Assembly (NCBI RefSeq): GCF_020618775.1
Contig: NZ_JAESVB010000010.1
Coordinates: forward strand, 62,001 to 126,000
Length of the DNA stretch: 64,000 nucleotides
Direction of reading: 5' to 3'
Origin: Acidisoma silvae
GTDB taxonomy: Bacteria; Pseudomonadota; Alphaproteobacteria; Acetobacterales; Acetobacteraceae
Below the pieces are notes generated by a model. It was not told the origin of the DNA, made no database searches, and saw nothing but the letters and a program-made list of their open reading frames with translations. Below are positions 52,764 through 61,354 of the stretch, one piece after another (position 1 is the first letter of the stretch; every line of letters starts with the position of its first letter). Both the position numbers and the translations under genes were made by a program.

Positions 52764-53537
52764 TCAGGAGATGGAGTAGCCGGCATCGACCATTAGGACA
52801 TGGCCATTGATGCCGGATGCGGCGTCGGAGGCGAGAAAGGCAACAGCCGAAGCGATCTCCTGCTTGCGCAGCAGCCGTCCATTTGGCATGTCTTCCAGCC
52901 AGATCTTCATGACATCGGGCTGCGTGCGCCCGACATCGGCCAGCATTTCAGTATCGGTATAGCCAGGACCGACGGCATTGACCCGCAGGCCCTGCTTGGC
53001 CCATTCGATTCCCAGCACCCGCGTCATATGCGCGACGCCTGCCTTCGCAACGTCGTAGCCCACATGCAGTTCAGGCCGCACGACCTTTACGCCGGCGATC
53101 GATGATGTCAGAACAATCGCGCCCCTGCCGCGCTGTAGCATAGGTCGGGCGAAGGCGCGGGCGGAATAGAAGCTGCCGTCAAGATTGACGGAAAGCGCAT
53201 GGCGCCAGATCTCGTCGCTGTGGTCGATGGCGGCGGCTTCGTAGCTGATGCCAGCATTGGCAGCCAGAATATCGACCGCGCCATGGCGCTGTATCACTGT
53301 GTCGGCCGCAGCATCGAGCGATGACGAATCCGTAACATCCAACGTCAGCCAGGAGGTGCGCTTACCGTTCGGATCAAGTCGCGCGGCCGTTTCGCGCACG
53401 CTGGACGAGCGGTCGGCCAGTACCACGGTAGCGCCGAGGGCCAGGAAATGCTCGGCAATGGTAGCGCCGATGCCGCGTTCGGCACCCGTCACCACGGCGA
53501 CGCGGCCGTCTAGGCGATAGAGAGTTTCAGCCGACAT
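52764..53537 (-). CDS. SDR-family oxidoreductase
   Basis: A 257-residue short-chain dehydrogenase with TGAERGIGATIAEHF, NAGISYEA, catalytic Ser (LTSSIAGVK) and Tyr/Lys (GYDVAKAGVAHM), ending NGHVLMVDAGYSIS. It is the first dehydrogenase downstream of the second importer's permeases. Two SDRs and a zinc dehydrogenase in one operon indicate several oxidation steps on one scaffold. Confidence 0.9.
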   Translation of the reverse strand: MSAETLYRLDGRVAVVTGAERGIGATIAEHFLALGATVVLADRSSSVRETAARLDPNGKRTSWLTLDVTDSSSLDAAADTVIQRHGAVDILAANAGISYEAAAIDHSDEIWRHALSVNLDGSFYSARAFARPMLQRGRGAIVLTSSIAGVKVVRPELHVGYDVAKAGVAHMTRVLGIEWAKQGLRVNAVGPGYTDTEMLADVGRTQPDVMKIWLEDMPNGRLLRKQEIASAVAFLASDAASGINGHVLMVDAGYSIS

Positions 53538-53567
53538 GGATTTTCCTTTCTGTGTCGGAGGCCATGG

Positions 53568-54551
53568 TCAGCGTCGCACGTAGCAGGCGGCGGCGAGGAC
53601 GATGACGATGCCCTTGAGCACGATCTGGAACTGGATCGGCAGGCCGAGCAGAAGCACCGCATTGGCGGCGAGCATCAGCACCGCCGCCCCAGCCAGGGCT
53701 CCGGGGATGGTACCGCGCCCACCCGAAAGGGCCACGCCACCGATCACGGCCGCGACGATACTGTCCAGTTCGAAGCCGCGGCCGACCTGATTGTCGACGA
53801 TCTCGGCATAACCGCCGAGAACGACACCGGCGATGGCCGCCAGCAGGCCGGACAAGACATAGCTGCCGATGATGATGGTATCGACGCGATAGCCCAAAAG
53901 CCGCGCCGTGACCGGGTTGCCGCCGGTGATCATGAAGCGGCGGCCGAGCAGCGTGAAATGAACGAGGAAGCAGGCCAGTGCGGCGACCACGATCAGGACA
54001 AAGAGATTGACGGGAATGCCGTGCCAGGTGGCTGCGCCGACGACGCGCAGGATGGGCGGCAAGCCGCCGCTCGGCGCGCCCTTCGTCCAGGCGAAGCGCA
54101 GGCCCTGTAGAACAATCATACTCGCAAGTGTGGCCAGGAAGGGTGACACCTGCCGCTTGGTGACCAGAAGGCCATTCACCAAGCCGGTAACGCCGCCAAT
54201 GGCAAGTGACACGACCAGGGTTGTGATGACGGCGCCGATGCCGGTGCCGAAACAGGTGCCGGCGACAGCCGCCGTCGCCATGACCGAGGCGACCGACAGG
54301 TCCAGCCCGCCGGTCATGATCACAAGTGCTTGGCCGATAACGACGATGGCCAGCGGCACCGTCTGCAGCACGAGGTTGGAGAGGTTCTGACCGCTCAGAA
54401 AGGCTGGCGCCGCGACCCCGGAGAGAAGGATCAGCAGGACCAGAAAAAGATAGATCGCATAGCGCGAAAGCCCACCATGCAGCCGTGCCGTACCGCCGGA
54501 TGCTGGCTTGGCGATAAGTGTGCGCGCCTGCGGAATGACCTCCACCTTCAT
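53568..54551 (-). CDS. Sugar ABC transporter permease (RbsC-like, importer 2)
   Basis: A 327-residue permease with the MTGGLDLSVASVMATAAVAG loop and FMITGGNPVTARLLGYRVDT. ATG 54551 overlaps the stop of the upstream permease by one base (TGATG). It forms the channel of importer 2 with the protein at 54551-55525. Confidence 0.92.
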   Translation of the reverse strand: MKVEVIPQARTLIAKPASGGTARLHGGLSRYAIYLFLVLLILLSGVAAPAFLSGQNLSNLVLQTVPLAIVVIGQALVIMTGGLDLSVASVMATAAVAGTCFGTGIGAVITTLVVSLAIGGVTGLVNGLLVTKRQVSPFLATLASMIVLQGLRFAWTKGAPSGGLPPILRVVGAATWHGIPVNLFVLIVVAALACFLVHFTLLGRRFMITGGNPVTARLLGYRVDTIIIGSYVLSGLLAAIAGVVLGGYAEIVDNQVGRGFELDSIVAAVIGGVALSGGRGTIPGALAGAAVLMLAANAVLLLGLPIQFQIVLKGIVIVLAAACYVRR

Positions 54552-55525
54552 CAGCCCTTCTTCCCTTCGTGATAGGCCGAAACGGCCAGCATGATGATCA
54601 GACCTTGGACGACGAGTTGAATTTCGGTCGAGACATGAAGGAAGTTCAGAAAATCGTTCAAAATCGCGATGAGATAGGCGCCGAGCAGCGTGCCGATGAC
54701 ACCGCCACGCCCGCCGCTGAGCATGGTGCCGCCGACGACCACGGGCGTGACCGAGGCCAGCGTATAATTCGCGCCAGCATAGGGCTGGCCGGATCCGAAG
54801 CGCGCGACAAGATAAATGGCCGTCATGGCGCAAAGCAGGCCCGAAAGCGTATAGACCAGAACCGTCAGCCGGCGCACCGGCAGGCCGAGCAGCACGGCCG
54901 CGTGCCTGTCATCGCCGATCGCATAGATATGCCGCCCGGTTGCGGTACGCCGCATGAGAAAACTTGCCAAAAGATACACGACCAGAACGATGCTGGCGCC
55001 GACGGAGATATCCGCGACACGGCCATATGCCAGGAAGTCGAAGCCGTCAGGCACGCCGCCGGCCGGCTCCATAGTATAGAGCAGCGCTAAGCCCTGCAGC
55101 ATGGCGCCAGTGCCCAGTGTCACGATCAGCGGATGCACGCGCAGCACGACGATTCCGATGCCGTTGACCAGGCCGATGATCATGCCGAGCAGAAGAACGC
55201 CGGCGCAGACGGGCAGGACAAGATCGCCGTTACTGTTGATGAGGCCCGAGGTCAGCACTGATAGCAGGCTGATCATGGAGCCGACGGACAGATCGATGCC
55301 GCCGGTCAGGATTGTCAGCGTCTGGCCCAGGGCGACCAAAGCCAGATCTGTCGATTGCTCATAGACGTTGAGCAGATTGTTCATCGTGCCGAAACGGTCC
55401 GATACGACGCAGCCGAGAACGATGATGACGGCGATCAGAATGACGACGATACCAAGGCGCAAAACCTGCTCTGGAATGCGGCGTGCGGGCGCGCGTGGCG
55501 ACGGCGCGATCGTTGTGACGCTCAT
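54551..55525 (-). CDS. Sugar ABC transporter permease (RbsC-like, importer 2)
   Basis: A 324-residue permease with LTGGIDLSVGSMISLLSVL and the YAIGDDRHAAVLLGLPVRRL segment. ATG 55525 has GAGGA seven to ten bases upstream. It starts ten bases after the ATPase stop. A longer frame upstream lies in the ATPase gene and is shadow. Confidence 0.92.
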   Translation of the reverse strand: MSVTTIAPSPRAPARRIPEQVLRLGIVVILIAVIIVLGCVVSDRFGTMNNLLNVYEQSTDLALVALGQTLTILTGGIDLSVGSMISLLSVLTSGLINSNGDLVLPVCAGVLLLGMIIGLVNGIGIVVLRVHPLIVTLGTGAMLQGLALLYTMEPAGGVPDGFDFLAYGRVADISVGASIVLVVYLLASFLMRRTATGRHIYAIGDDRHAAVLLGLPVRRLTVLVYTLSGLLCAMTAIYLVARFGSGQPYAGANYTLASVTPVVVGGTMLSGGRGGVIGTLLGAYLIAILNDFLNFLHVSTEIQLVVQGLIIMLAVSAYHEGKKG

Positions 55526-55535
55526 GGCTTTTTCC

Positions 55536-57032
55536 TCACGCGGCCTGCCGATCATGAGTTGCAAGATCGACCACAGCTTCCTCGGTGATGGCGTCTTTCT
55601 CCAGAAAGCCCGTGATCGAACCCTCGCGCATGACATAGACGCGATCGGACATGCCGACGATTTCCGGCAGTTCCGAACTGATCATCAGGATGGCAATGCC
55701 GCGCGCGGCAAGGCCCCGCATGATGCGGTAGATTTCAGCGCGCGCGCCGACATCGACGCCGCGCGTCGGCTCGTCCAAGATCAGGACGCGATGGCAGGCC
55801 CGCGCCCATCGGGCGATCAGGACTTTTTGCTGATTGCCGCCCGACATGGTGGAGACGAGCGTGCCAGGTCCACGGCAGGCGATCTGATAGCTGCCGATAT
55901 CCTCTTCGGCGATCTGCCACTCGCGGGCGCCGTCCCGCATGATGCCGCGCCGCACGCTGTCCAGGTTGGCGGCGCTGATATTGGCGCCCACGGTCTGCAA
56001 CATGGCCAAGCCCTGGCCTTTGCGGTCCTCCGTGACAAAGCCGATGCCAAGAGCGATGGCTTGCCCCGGGGTGATGCGGCGGAAGGTATGGCCGCCGACG
56101 GTGACGGCGCCGCGTTCCATCGGCAGGCCGCCGAAAATCGCCATCGCCAGTTCCGACCGCCCTGACCCGACCATGCCCGCCAGGCCCGTAATGACACCGG
56201 CGCGCAAATCCAGGCTACAGCCGCGCACACGACTGCCGACATGGATGTCCTGAGCCTGCAGGACGATCTCGGGCTGTGCCGGCGGGGGGCGCTCATGCGC
56301 CGGAAAGAGATGGGCCAGATCACGTCCCACCATCAGCGTGATGAGCGTATCGCGCGTCATGCCGGCGACAGGACGGGTGGCGATCCATTGCCCGTCCTTG
56401 ATCACGGTCAGACGGTCACAGAGCGCGAAGATTTCATCGAGCCGGTGAGAAATATAGATGATGGCGACGCCAGCTTCCTGCAATCGGCGCAGGCGATCAA
56501 ACAGCAGGTCCACCTCGCGCCCCGCGATGACGGCTGTCGGTTCATCGAGGATCAAAACTTTGGGCGTTTCCACCAGCGCCTTGGCGATTTCGACCATCTG
56601 CTGGTCGGCGACCGACAGCAGGCGGACCTGCCGGCGCACATCCATGGTTATGCCGAGCCGGCTGAGAATTTCACGCGACCGCCGCTCGGCCTGGGCATGG
56701 TCGATGAAGCCTAGACGGTTGTGCGGCATGCGGCCGAGGAAGATGTTTTCTGCGACCGTCAGGTGCGGAAACAGTACAAATTCCTGATAAATGACATGGA
56801 TGCCGGCGGCTTTTGCCTGAGCCGGGCCATGCCACTGCACGACCTCTTGATTGAGGCGGATTTCCCCCGCATCAGGACGTTCGACACCGGCGATAATCCG
56901 CGTCAGTGTCGACTTCCCCGCGCCGTTCTCTCCGACCAGAGCGTGAATCTCCCCTGCCCGCACCTCGAGATCGACCCCGGCAAGCGCCTGCACGCCGGGG
57001 AAGGCTTTGCGGATGCCGCTGACCGAAAGCAT
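55536..57032 (-). CDS. Sugar ABC transporter ATP-binding protein (double domain, importer 2)
   Basis: A 498-residue RbsA/MglA-type ATPase. The first domain has GENGAGKSTLTRI and VLILDEPTAVIAG; the second has MSGGNQQKVLIARWARA and LDEPTRGVDVGARAEI. ATG 57032 has TTGAGGA about seven bases upstream, better than the in-frame TTG 57044 that overlaps the binding-protein stop. Confidence 0.93.
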   Translation of the reverse strand: MLSVSGIRKAFPGVQALAGVDLEVRAGEIHALVGENGAGKSTLTRIIAGVERPDAGEIRLNQEVVQWHGPAQAKAAGIHVIYQEFVLFPHLTVAENIFLGRMPHNRLGFIDHAQAERRSREILSRLGITMDVRRQVRLLSVADQQMVEIAKALVETPKVLILDEPTAVIAGREVDLLFDRLRRLQEAGVAIIYISHRLDEIFALCDRLTVIKDGQWIATRPVAGMTRDTLITLMVGRDLAHLFPAHERPPPAQPEIVLQAQDIHVGSRVRGCSLDLRAGVITGLAGMVGSGRSELAMAIFGGLPMERGAVTVGGHTFRRITPGQAIALGIGFVTEDRKGQGLAMLQTVGANISAANLDSVRRGIMRDGAREWQIAEEDIGSYQIACRGPGTLVSTMSGGNQQKVLIARWARACHRVLILDEPTRGVDVGARAEIYRIMRGLAARGIAILMISSELPEIVGMSDRVYVMREGSITGFLEKDAITEEAVVDLATHDRQAA

Positions 57033-57040
57033 GGGCTTCC

Positions 57041-58198
57041 TCAATGCGGATATTGCGTATGTGCGGTGGTCGGATCGTAGCTGTGGCCAAGGTCATTGGT
57101 GACGAGGTAGTTGGATGGCTTGTCAGGCAGCGCGAGGCTTGCGAAGGGTTCGTCACTTTTGATCGAAGGCGTCTCGTCGCCCGCTGTCACCGAGATCTGC
57201 GAATTAACGGTGTAAGTGCAGGGCACGGCTGCGCCACTCAATACTTTCAGAGCGACGTCGATTGCCGTGCGATACTGTGCGGGGGGATCGCTGATCTCCA
57301 GCATAGGCACTTTATACTTCAAGGCCATAAGCAGCGGGCCATTGACATCGGCGGTGGTGTGCATTGGAATCTCACCGGGCTTGAAACCGGCTTCGACGAA
57401 GGCCTCGATAGACCCTGGAACCTGCAGTCCATGCGCTGACCACACGGCGTCGATCTTATGACCGTATTTGGCGATGACGGCCTGCATGACCTGCTTGCCC
57501 TTCACCGGGCTCCAGTCGGAATAGACGGTGTCCAGGATATGAATTCCCGGATATTGCGCGAAAATTTCTTTAGCTGGTCCCATGCGGTTTTCATTCGGGC
57601 TGGACCCGGCCTGGCCGCCGAGCAGTACGACATTACCTTTGCCGTGCAGCTTCTCGACAATCCACTGCGCCCAAAGCCGGCCCATCATCGGATCGGAAGC
57701 ATTGATATAGGTGACGAAATGATCGGAGGAAATGCGCCGGTCAAGCATAATGACCGGAATGCCCTGGCGCATTACGCGGGTAACGACAGGGTCCAGCGCC
57801 TTCTCGGTATTTGCGCTGACGATCATCAGGTCCACGCCCTGCGACGCCAAGTCCTGCACGTCGGAAACCTGTTTCGCATCATCATGGCCGGCATCAGTGA
57901 TGATGAGCTTCTTGATGACATCCTTGTGGTCTTCCGCGCCTTGCTTCAGCTCATCCAGGGCGACGACGCGCCAGCTGTCACCAAGACCGGCATTTGAGAA
58001 GCCGATGGTGTAGGGGGGCGCTTTTTTGTATTTGCCCGTGTCGCGGATGCAGCTTGTTAAGGCCGGATTGAAGAGTTCGGTGCGGGGCGCGCCCTGGTAG
58101 CCGGGGGAGGATGCCGACTGGCTTTGCGCATGACCGGCTCCGGCAAAAAAGCCAGCAGCCAGAGTGCCGAGAAGCGCGGCTTTCAATCCGTGTCTCAT
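57041..58198 (-). CDS. Periplasmic sugar-binding protein (importer 2)
   Basis: A 385-residue precursor with a signal peptide (HGLKAALLGTLAAGFFAGAG, cut near AQS) and a type I binding fold: PPYTIGFSNAGLGDSWRV, DLMIVSANTEKALDPVVTRV, LGGQAGSSPNENRMGPAKEI. It is related to the first importer's binding protein but diverged, so the ligand probably differs. It is the first gene of the minus operon 58198-50567, divergent from maleylacetate reductase. Confidence 0.9.
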   Translation of the reverse strand: MRHGLKAALLGTLAAGFFAGAGHAQSQSASSPGYQGAPRTELFNPALTSCIRDTGKYKKAPPYTIGFSNAGLGDSWRVVALDELKQGAEDHKDVIKKLIITDAGHDDAKQVSDVQDLASQGVDLMIVSANTEKALDPVVTRVMRQGIPVIMLDRRISSDHFVTYINASDPMMGRLWAQWIVEKLHGKGNVVLLGGQAGSSPNENRMGPAKEIFAQYPGIHILDTVYSDWSPVKGKQVMQAVIAKYGHKIDAVWSAHGLQVPGSIEAFVEAGFKPGEIPMHTTADVNGPLLMALKYKVPMLEISDPPAQYRTAIDVALKVLSGAAVPCTYTVNSQISVTAGDETPSIKSDEPFASLALPDKPSNYLVTNDLGHSYDPTTAHTQYPH

Positions 58199-58302
58199 AT
58201 GTCCCCTCTTGGTTGCCGATGCCGGCAATCCTTTTGTTTTTCTTGCCGAGACAACAATGCCCCAGTTCCCTGACCCTGAAACCGTCAGCGTCGTTTGGCT
58301 AG

Positions 58303-58333
58303 TTTGAAAATGTTCAAATTGGACAATTTATAA
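58303..58333. promoter_or_regulatory. Shared operator-like element, copy 2, with adjacent inverted repeat
   Basis: AAATTGGACAATTTATAA (58316-58333), with AAATT/AATTT inverted around GGAC, matches the element at 47906. Overlapping it is a perfect inverted repeat TTTGAA-aatg-TTCAAA (58303-58318). Both lie in the divergent promoter between importer 2 and the maleylacetate reductase operon. Confidence 0.6.
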
Positions 58334-58442
58334 CTCGCAGTGGCATGGTGGCGAACCTAAGTTGGTGTGCGGGCAATAAAACAATGCAATCTGATGTTGC
58401 ATTGCACAATTAAAAACATGTCGCGCAGTATCGGGAGGCCGA

Positions 58443-59516
58443 GTGCTAGAACCATTTGTCTTTGACGGATTGCCGATGCGCGTGGTCTTCGGTGACGGCA
58501 CCTTGGCGCAACTGCCGGTGGAGGCTGAGCGGCTTGAGATGACAAGAATTCTTGTCCTCTCGACACCCGAGCAGCGCGACCAGGCGGGGGACATCCTGGC
58601 TCATCTTGGCAAGCGTGCCATTGGCAGCTTTGACCGCGCGACCATGCATACTCCAGTCGAAATCACCGAACAGGCTTTGGCCGTCGTGCGCGACAAAGTC
58701 GTTGACGGCATTTTGTCCGTCGGAGGTGGTTCAACCATCGGCCTTGGCAAAGCCATCGCACTCCGCACGGATCTGCCGCAGATCGCCGTTCCGACGACCT
58801 ATGCCGGATCAGAAATGACGCCGATCATTGGTGAAACGAAAGACGGTGAAAAACTAACCCAGCGCACACGCAAGGTATTGCCGGAAACGACCGTCTATGA
58901 CGTATCCTTGACCCTAAGCCTGCCGCCCGCGATCAGCGCCACCAGCGGCATGAATGCGATCGCGCATGCGGTTGAGGCGCTATATGCCGAGGAGCGCAAC
59001 CCGATCATCTCGCTAATGGCCGAAGCCGCAATCAGGGCCCTGGCCGATGCCCTGCCGATGATTGTGGCAAAGCCGGACGACCGGGATGCGCGCCATCAGG
59101 CGCTTTACGGCGCCTGGCTCTGCGGCATTGCGCTCGGATCAGTCGGCATGGCGCTGCATCACAAGCTTTGCCATGTCCTCGGTGGATCCTTCAATCTGCC
59201 GCATGCGCCAACCCATACCGTCGTACTGCCGCATGCGGTCGCCTACAACGCCAAGGGCGCACCGGACGCCATGCGGCGCATTGCTTCCGCCCTCGGGGCT
59301 GAGGATGCAGCCCAAGGTCTGTATGATCTGGCGCAGCGCCTTGGCGCGCCACTGAGCCTGGCGGGTATCGGGATGCGGGAGGCCGATATTGAGCAGGCCG
59401 TCGCCCAGGCGGCGGCAAGGCCCTATCCCAATCCCAGGCCGATCGAGGCAGCAGCGCTGCGCAGGCTTCTCCAAAACGCTTACTCGGGGCAGCGGCCGGC
59501 CGGGGAGCACGCGTGA
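58443..59516 (+). CDS. Maleylacetate reductase
   Basis: A 357-residue iron-type alcohol dehydrogenase-family enzyme that reduces maleylacetate to 3-oxoadipate with NAD(P)H. Landmarks are FDGLPMRVVFGDGTL, VDGILSVGGGSTIGLGKAIA, AVPTTYAGSEMTPIIGET, SGMNAIAHAVEALY, and HKLCHVLGGSFNLPHAPTHT (His pair near the active site). The start is GTG 58443 with GGGAGG close upstream. It is translationally coupled to the dioxygenase (stop TGA overlaps ATG 59516). Confidence 0.93.
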   Translation: MLEPFVFDGLPMRVVFGDGTLAQLPVEAERLEMTRILVLSTPEQRDQAGDILAHLGKRAIGSFDRATMHTPVEITEQALAVVRDKVVDGILSVGGGSTIGLGKAIALRTDLPQIAVPTTYAGSEMTPIIGETKDGEKLTQRTRKVLPETTVYDVSLTLSLPPAISATSGMNAIAHAVEALYAEERNPIISLMAEAAIRALADALPMIVAKPDDRDARHQALYGAWLCGIALGSVGMALHHKLCHVLGGSFNLPHAPTHTVVLPHAVAYNAKGAPDAMRRIASALGAEDAAQGLYDLAQRLGAPLSLAGIGMREADIEQAVAQAAARPYPNPRPIEAAALRRLLQNAYSGQRPAGEHA

Positions 59517-60442
59517 TGGTCAGCAGCACGCAGCATTTTACGGAAGACCGCTCTGTCGAGGCGGTGCTGGAGCGTAACGCGGCCTGCACGGATGCGCGGC
59601 TAGGAGAGATCATGGCGGTGCTGGTGCCGCATCTGCACGCCATCATCAAGGAATTGCGGCTGACACCGGAAGAATGGCTGGCAGCCATTCAATTTCTGAC
59701 CCGGGCGGGCCAGATCAGCAGCGACCGCAGGCAAGAGTTCATTCTTCTGTCCGATACGCTTGGCGTCTCCATGCTTGTCGATGCCATCAACAACCGAAAA
59801 ATCGACGAGGTCACGCCTTCGACGGTTCTGGGGCCTTTCTACGTGAACGGCGCGCCGAATCTGCCGATGGGAGCGATGATCGCGCATCATGGGCGCGGCG
59901 AGCCGCTGTTCGTTCTCGGCCAGGTCAGCGACGAATCCGGCCTTCCGTTGGCAGGCGTGGCGCTTGACGTCTGGCAGACCTCGGAAGACGGATTTTACGA
60001 CACGCAGGACGACAGCCAACCGGACATGAATCTGCGCGGTGTCTTTCACACGGCGACCGATGGGCGTTTCTGGTTCCGCAGCATCGTACCGGCTTCCTAT
60101 CCCATCCCGAGCGATGGGCCGGTCGGCGATATGCTGAAGGCGCTCGGCCGGCATCCGATGCGCCCCGCGCATATCCATTTCATTCTGCGATGTGCGGGAT
60201 TCGATACTCTCACCACCCATATTTTTATCGACGGCGACCCTTATCTTGATAGCGACGCTGTCTTCGGCGTGAAGTACAGCCTGATTGCGCCGCTGCGTCG
60301 CCCTACGGTCGAGGAGCAGCGACAGCATGCGCTTCCCGATGGGTGCCAGTGCCTTTCCCTCGATTTTCGCCTCCAAAGAGAGGCTTTGAACCATCTGACT
60401 GGCGCCAGGGCGGCAGTCGGAATGAACGGAGCGTCGCTATGA
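59516..60442 (+). CDS. Hydroxyquinol 1,2-dioxygenase (intradiol, copy 2)
   Basis: A 308-residue intradiol dioxygenase. After the N-terminal helical domain (FLTRAGQISSDRRQEFILLS) come TPSTVLGPFYVNGAP, DVWQTSEDGFYDTQDD, PASYPIPSDGPVGDML and RPAHIHFIL, whose Tyr, Tyr and His-x-His bind Fe(III). The motifs match hydroxyquinol dioxygenases better than those of copy 1. It directly follows maleylacetate reductase (TGATG), which gives the next step, so the assignment is strong. GTG 59513 is an alternative start. Confidence 0.93.
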   Translation: MVSSTQHFTEDRSVEAVLERNAACTDARLGEIMAVLVPHLHAIIKELRLTPEEWLAAIQFLTRAGQISSDRRQEFILLSDTLGVSMLVDAINNRKIDEVTPSTVLGPFYVNGAPNLPMGAMIAHHGRGEPLFVLGQVSDESGLPLAGVALDVWQTSEDGFYDTQDDSQPDMNLRGVFHTATDGRFWFRSIVPASYPIPSDGPVGDMLKALGRHPMRPAHIHFILRCAGFDTLTTHIFIDGDPYLDSDAVFGVKYSLIAPLRRPTVEEQRQHALPDGCQCLSLDFRLQREALNHLTGARAAVGMNGASL

Positions 60443-61332
60443 AGAACAGAACCTCCGTTGGCTGGATTGGCCTTGGCAAGATGGGCGCGCCGATGAGCCG
60501 TCATATCGGTGCCGCCGGACATGAGCTTCATGTCTATGATATCGTGGCGGAAGCGACGGCGCTCGCCGCAGCGTCGGGTGCCAATATCGCAGATACGCCG
60601 CAAGCCGCGGCTGCCGCCGCACCGATCACATTTCTGTCGATTCCAAATGACGGGGTTTTGCGCTCTCTTGTCCTGGGTGAGCAGGGCCTGGCAAGAACCA
60701 TGGCGGCTGGTTCTATTCTGGTCGAGACCAGTACGGTATCGCCACGCGTTTCGGCCGAAATCGCCCAGGCGCTGGCGGCGGCCGGCATTCAATATCTGCG
60801 CGCGCCTTTGTCAGGCAGCACGGCGACGGCCGAGGCCGGCAAATTGACCGTTCTGGCCTCCGGCGAGGAGACGGCCTTCCATGCCGTCGAGCCGCTTCTG
60901 GAAACATTTTCGGTTCGTCGCTTCTATCTCGGTACGGGAGAGGAGGCCCGCTACCTCAAGCTCGCGATCAATATGCTTGTTGGCGCGACCTCAGCCCTTC
61001 TCGCCGAAGCGCTGACCTTCGGGCGCAAAGGCAAGCTGAGTACCGATCAGATGCTGGAAGTGATTTGTGAAAGCGCCGTGGCGTCGCCGCTGATCGCTTA
61101 TAAGCGTGAAATGCTGACCTCGCGTGATTTCGCGCCGGCCTTCACCGTGGAACAAATGATCAAGGATTTCGATCTTGTTCTGGATGCCGCCAGTGGCGAG
61201 CAAGTTCCGGTCTTCCTCATCAGTCTGATTCGTCAGCAATATGAGGCGGCGCGCGCGCAAGGCAGCGGCCTGAAGGATTTCTTCGTGCTGCTCGAGCAAT
61301 ATGAAGCGCAGGCGGGTCTGGCTGCGGCTTAG
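60439..61332 (+). CDS. 3-hydroxyisobutyrate dehydrogenase-like NAD(P)-dependent oxidoreductase
   Basis: A 297-residue beta-hydroxyacid dehydrogenase. It has the cofactor motif VGWIGLGKMGAPMSRHI, the substrate motif LSGSTATAEAGKLTVLASGE, and the catalytic Lys region ARYLKLAINMLVG. The family oxidises 3-hydroxyacids or reduces semialdehydes. The start overlaps the dioxygenase stop (ATGA), so it belongs to the same operon, but the hydroxyquinol pathway as known does not need such an enzyme; it may act upstream on the substrate. Confidence 0.88.
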   Translation: MKNRTSVGWIGLGKMGAPMSRHIGAAGHELHVYDIVAEATALAAASGANIADTPQAAAAAAPITFLSIPNDGVLRSLVLGEQGLARTMAAGSILVETSTVSPRVSAEIAQALAAAGIQYLRAPLSGSTATAEAGKLTVLASGEETAFHAVEPLLETFSVRRFYLGTGEEARYLKLAINMLVGATSALLAEALTFGRKGKLSTDQMLEVICESAVASPLIAYKREMLTSRDFAPAFTVEQMIKDFDLVLDAASGEQVPVFLISLIRQQYEAARAQGSGLKDFFVLLEQYEAQAGLAAA

Positions 61333-61354
61333 CAACCGGAGCGAGGGGCGAGCG

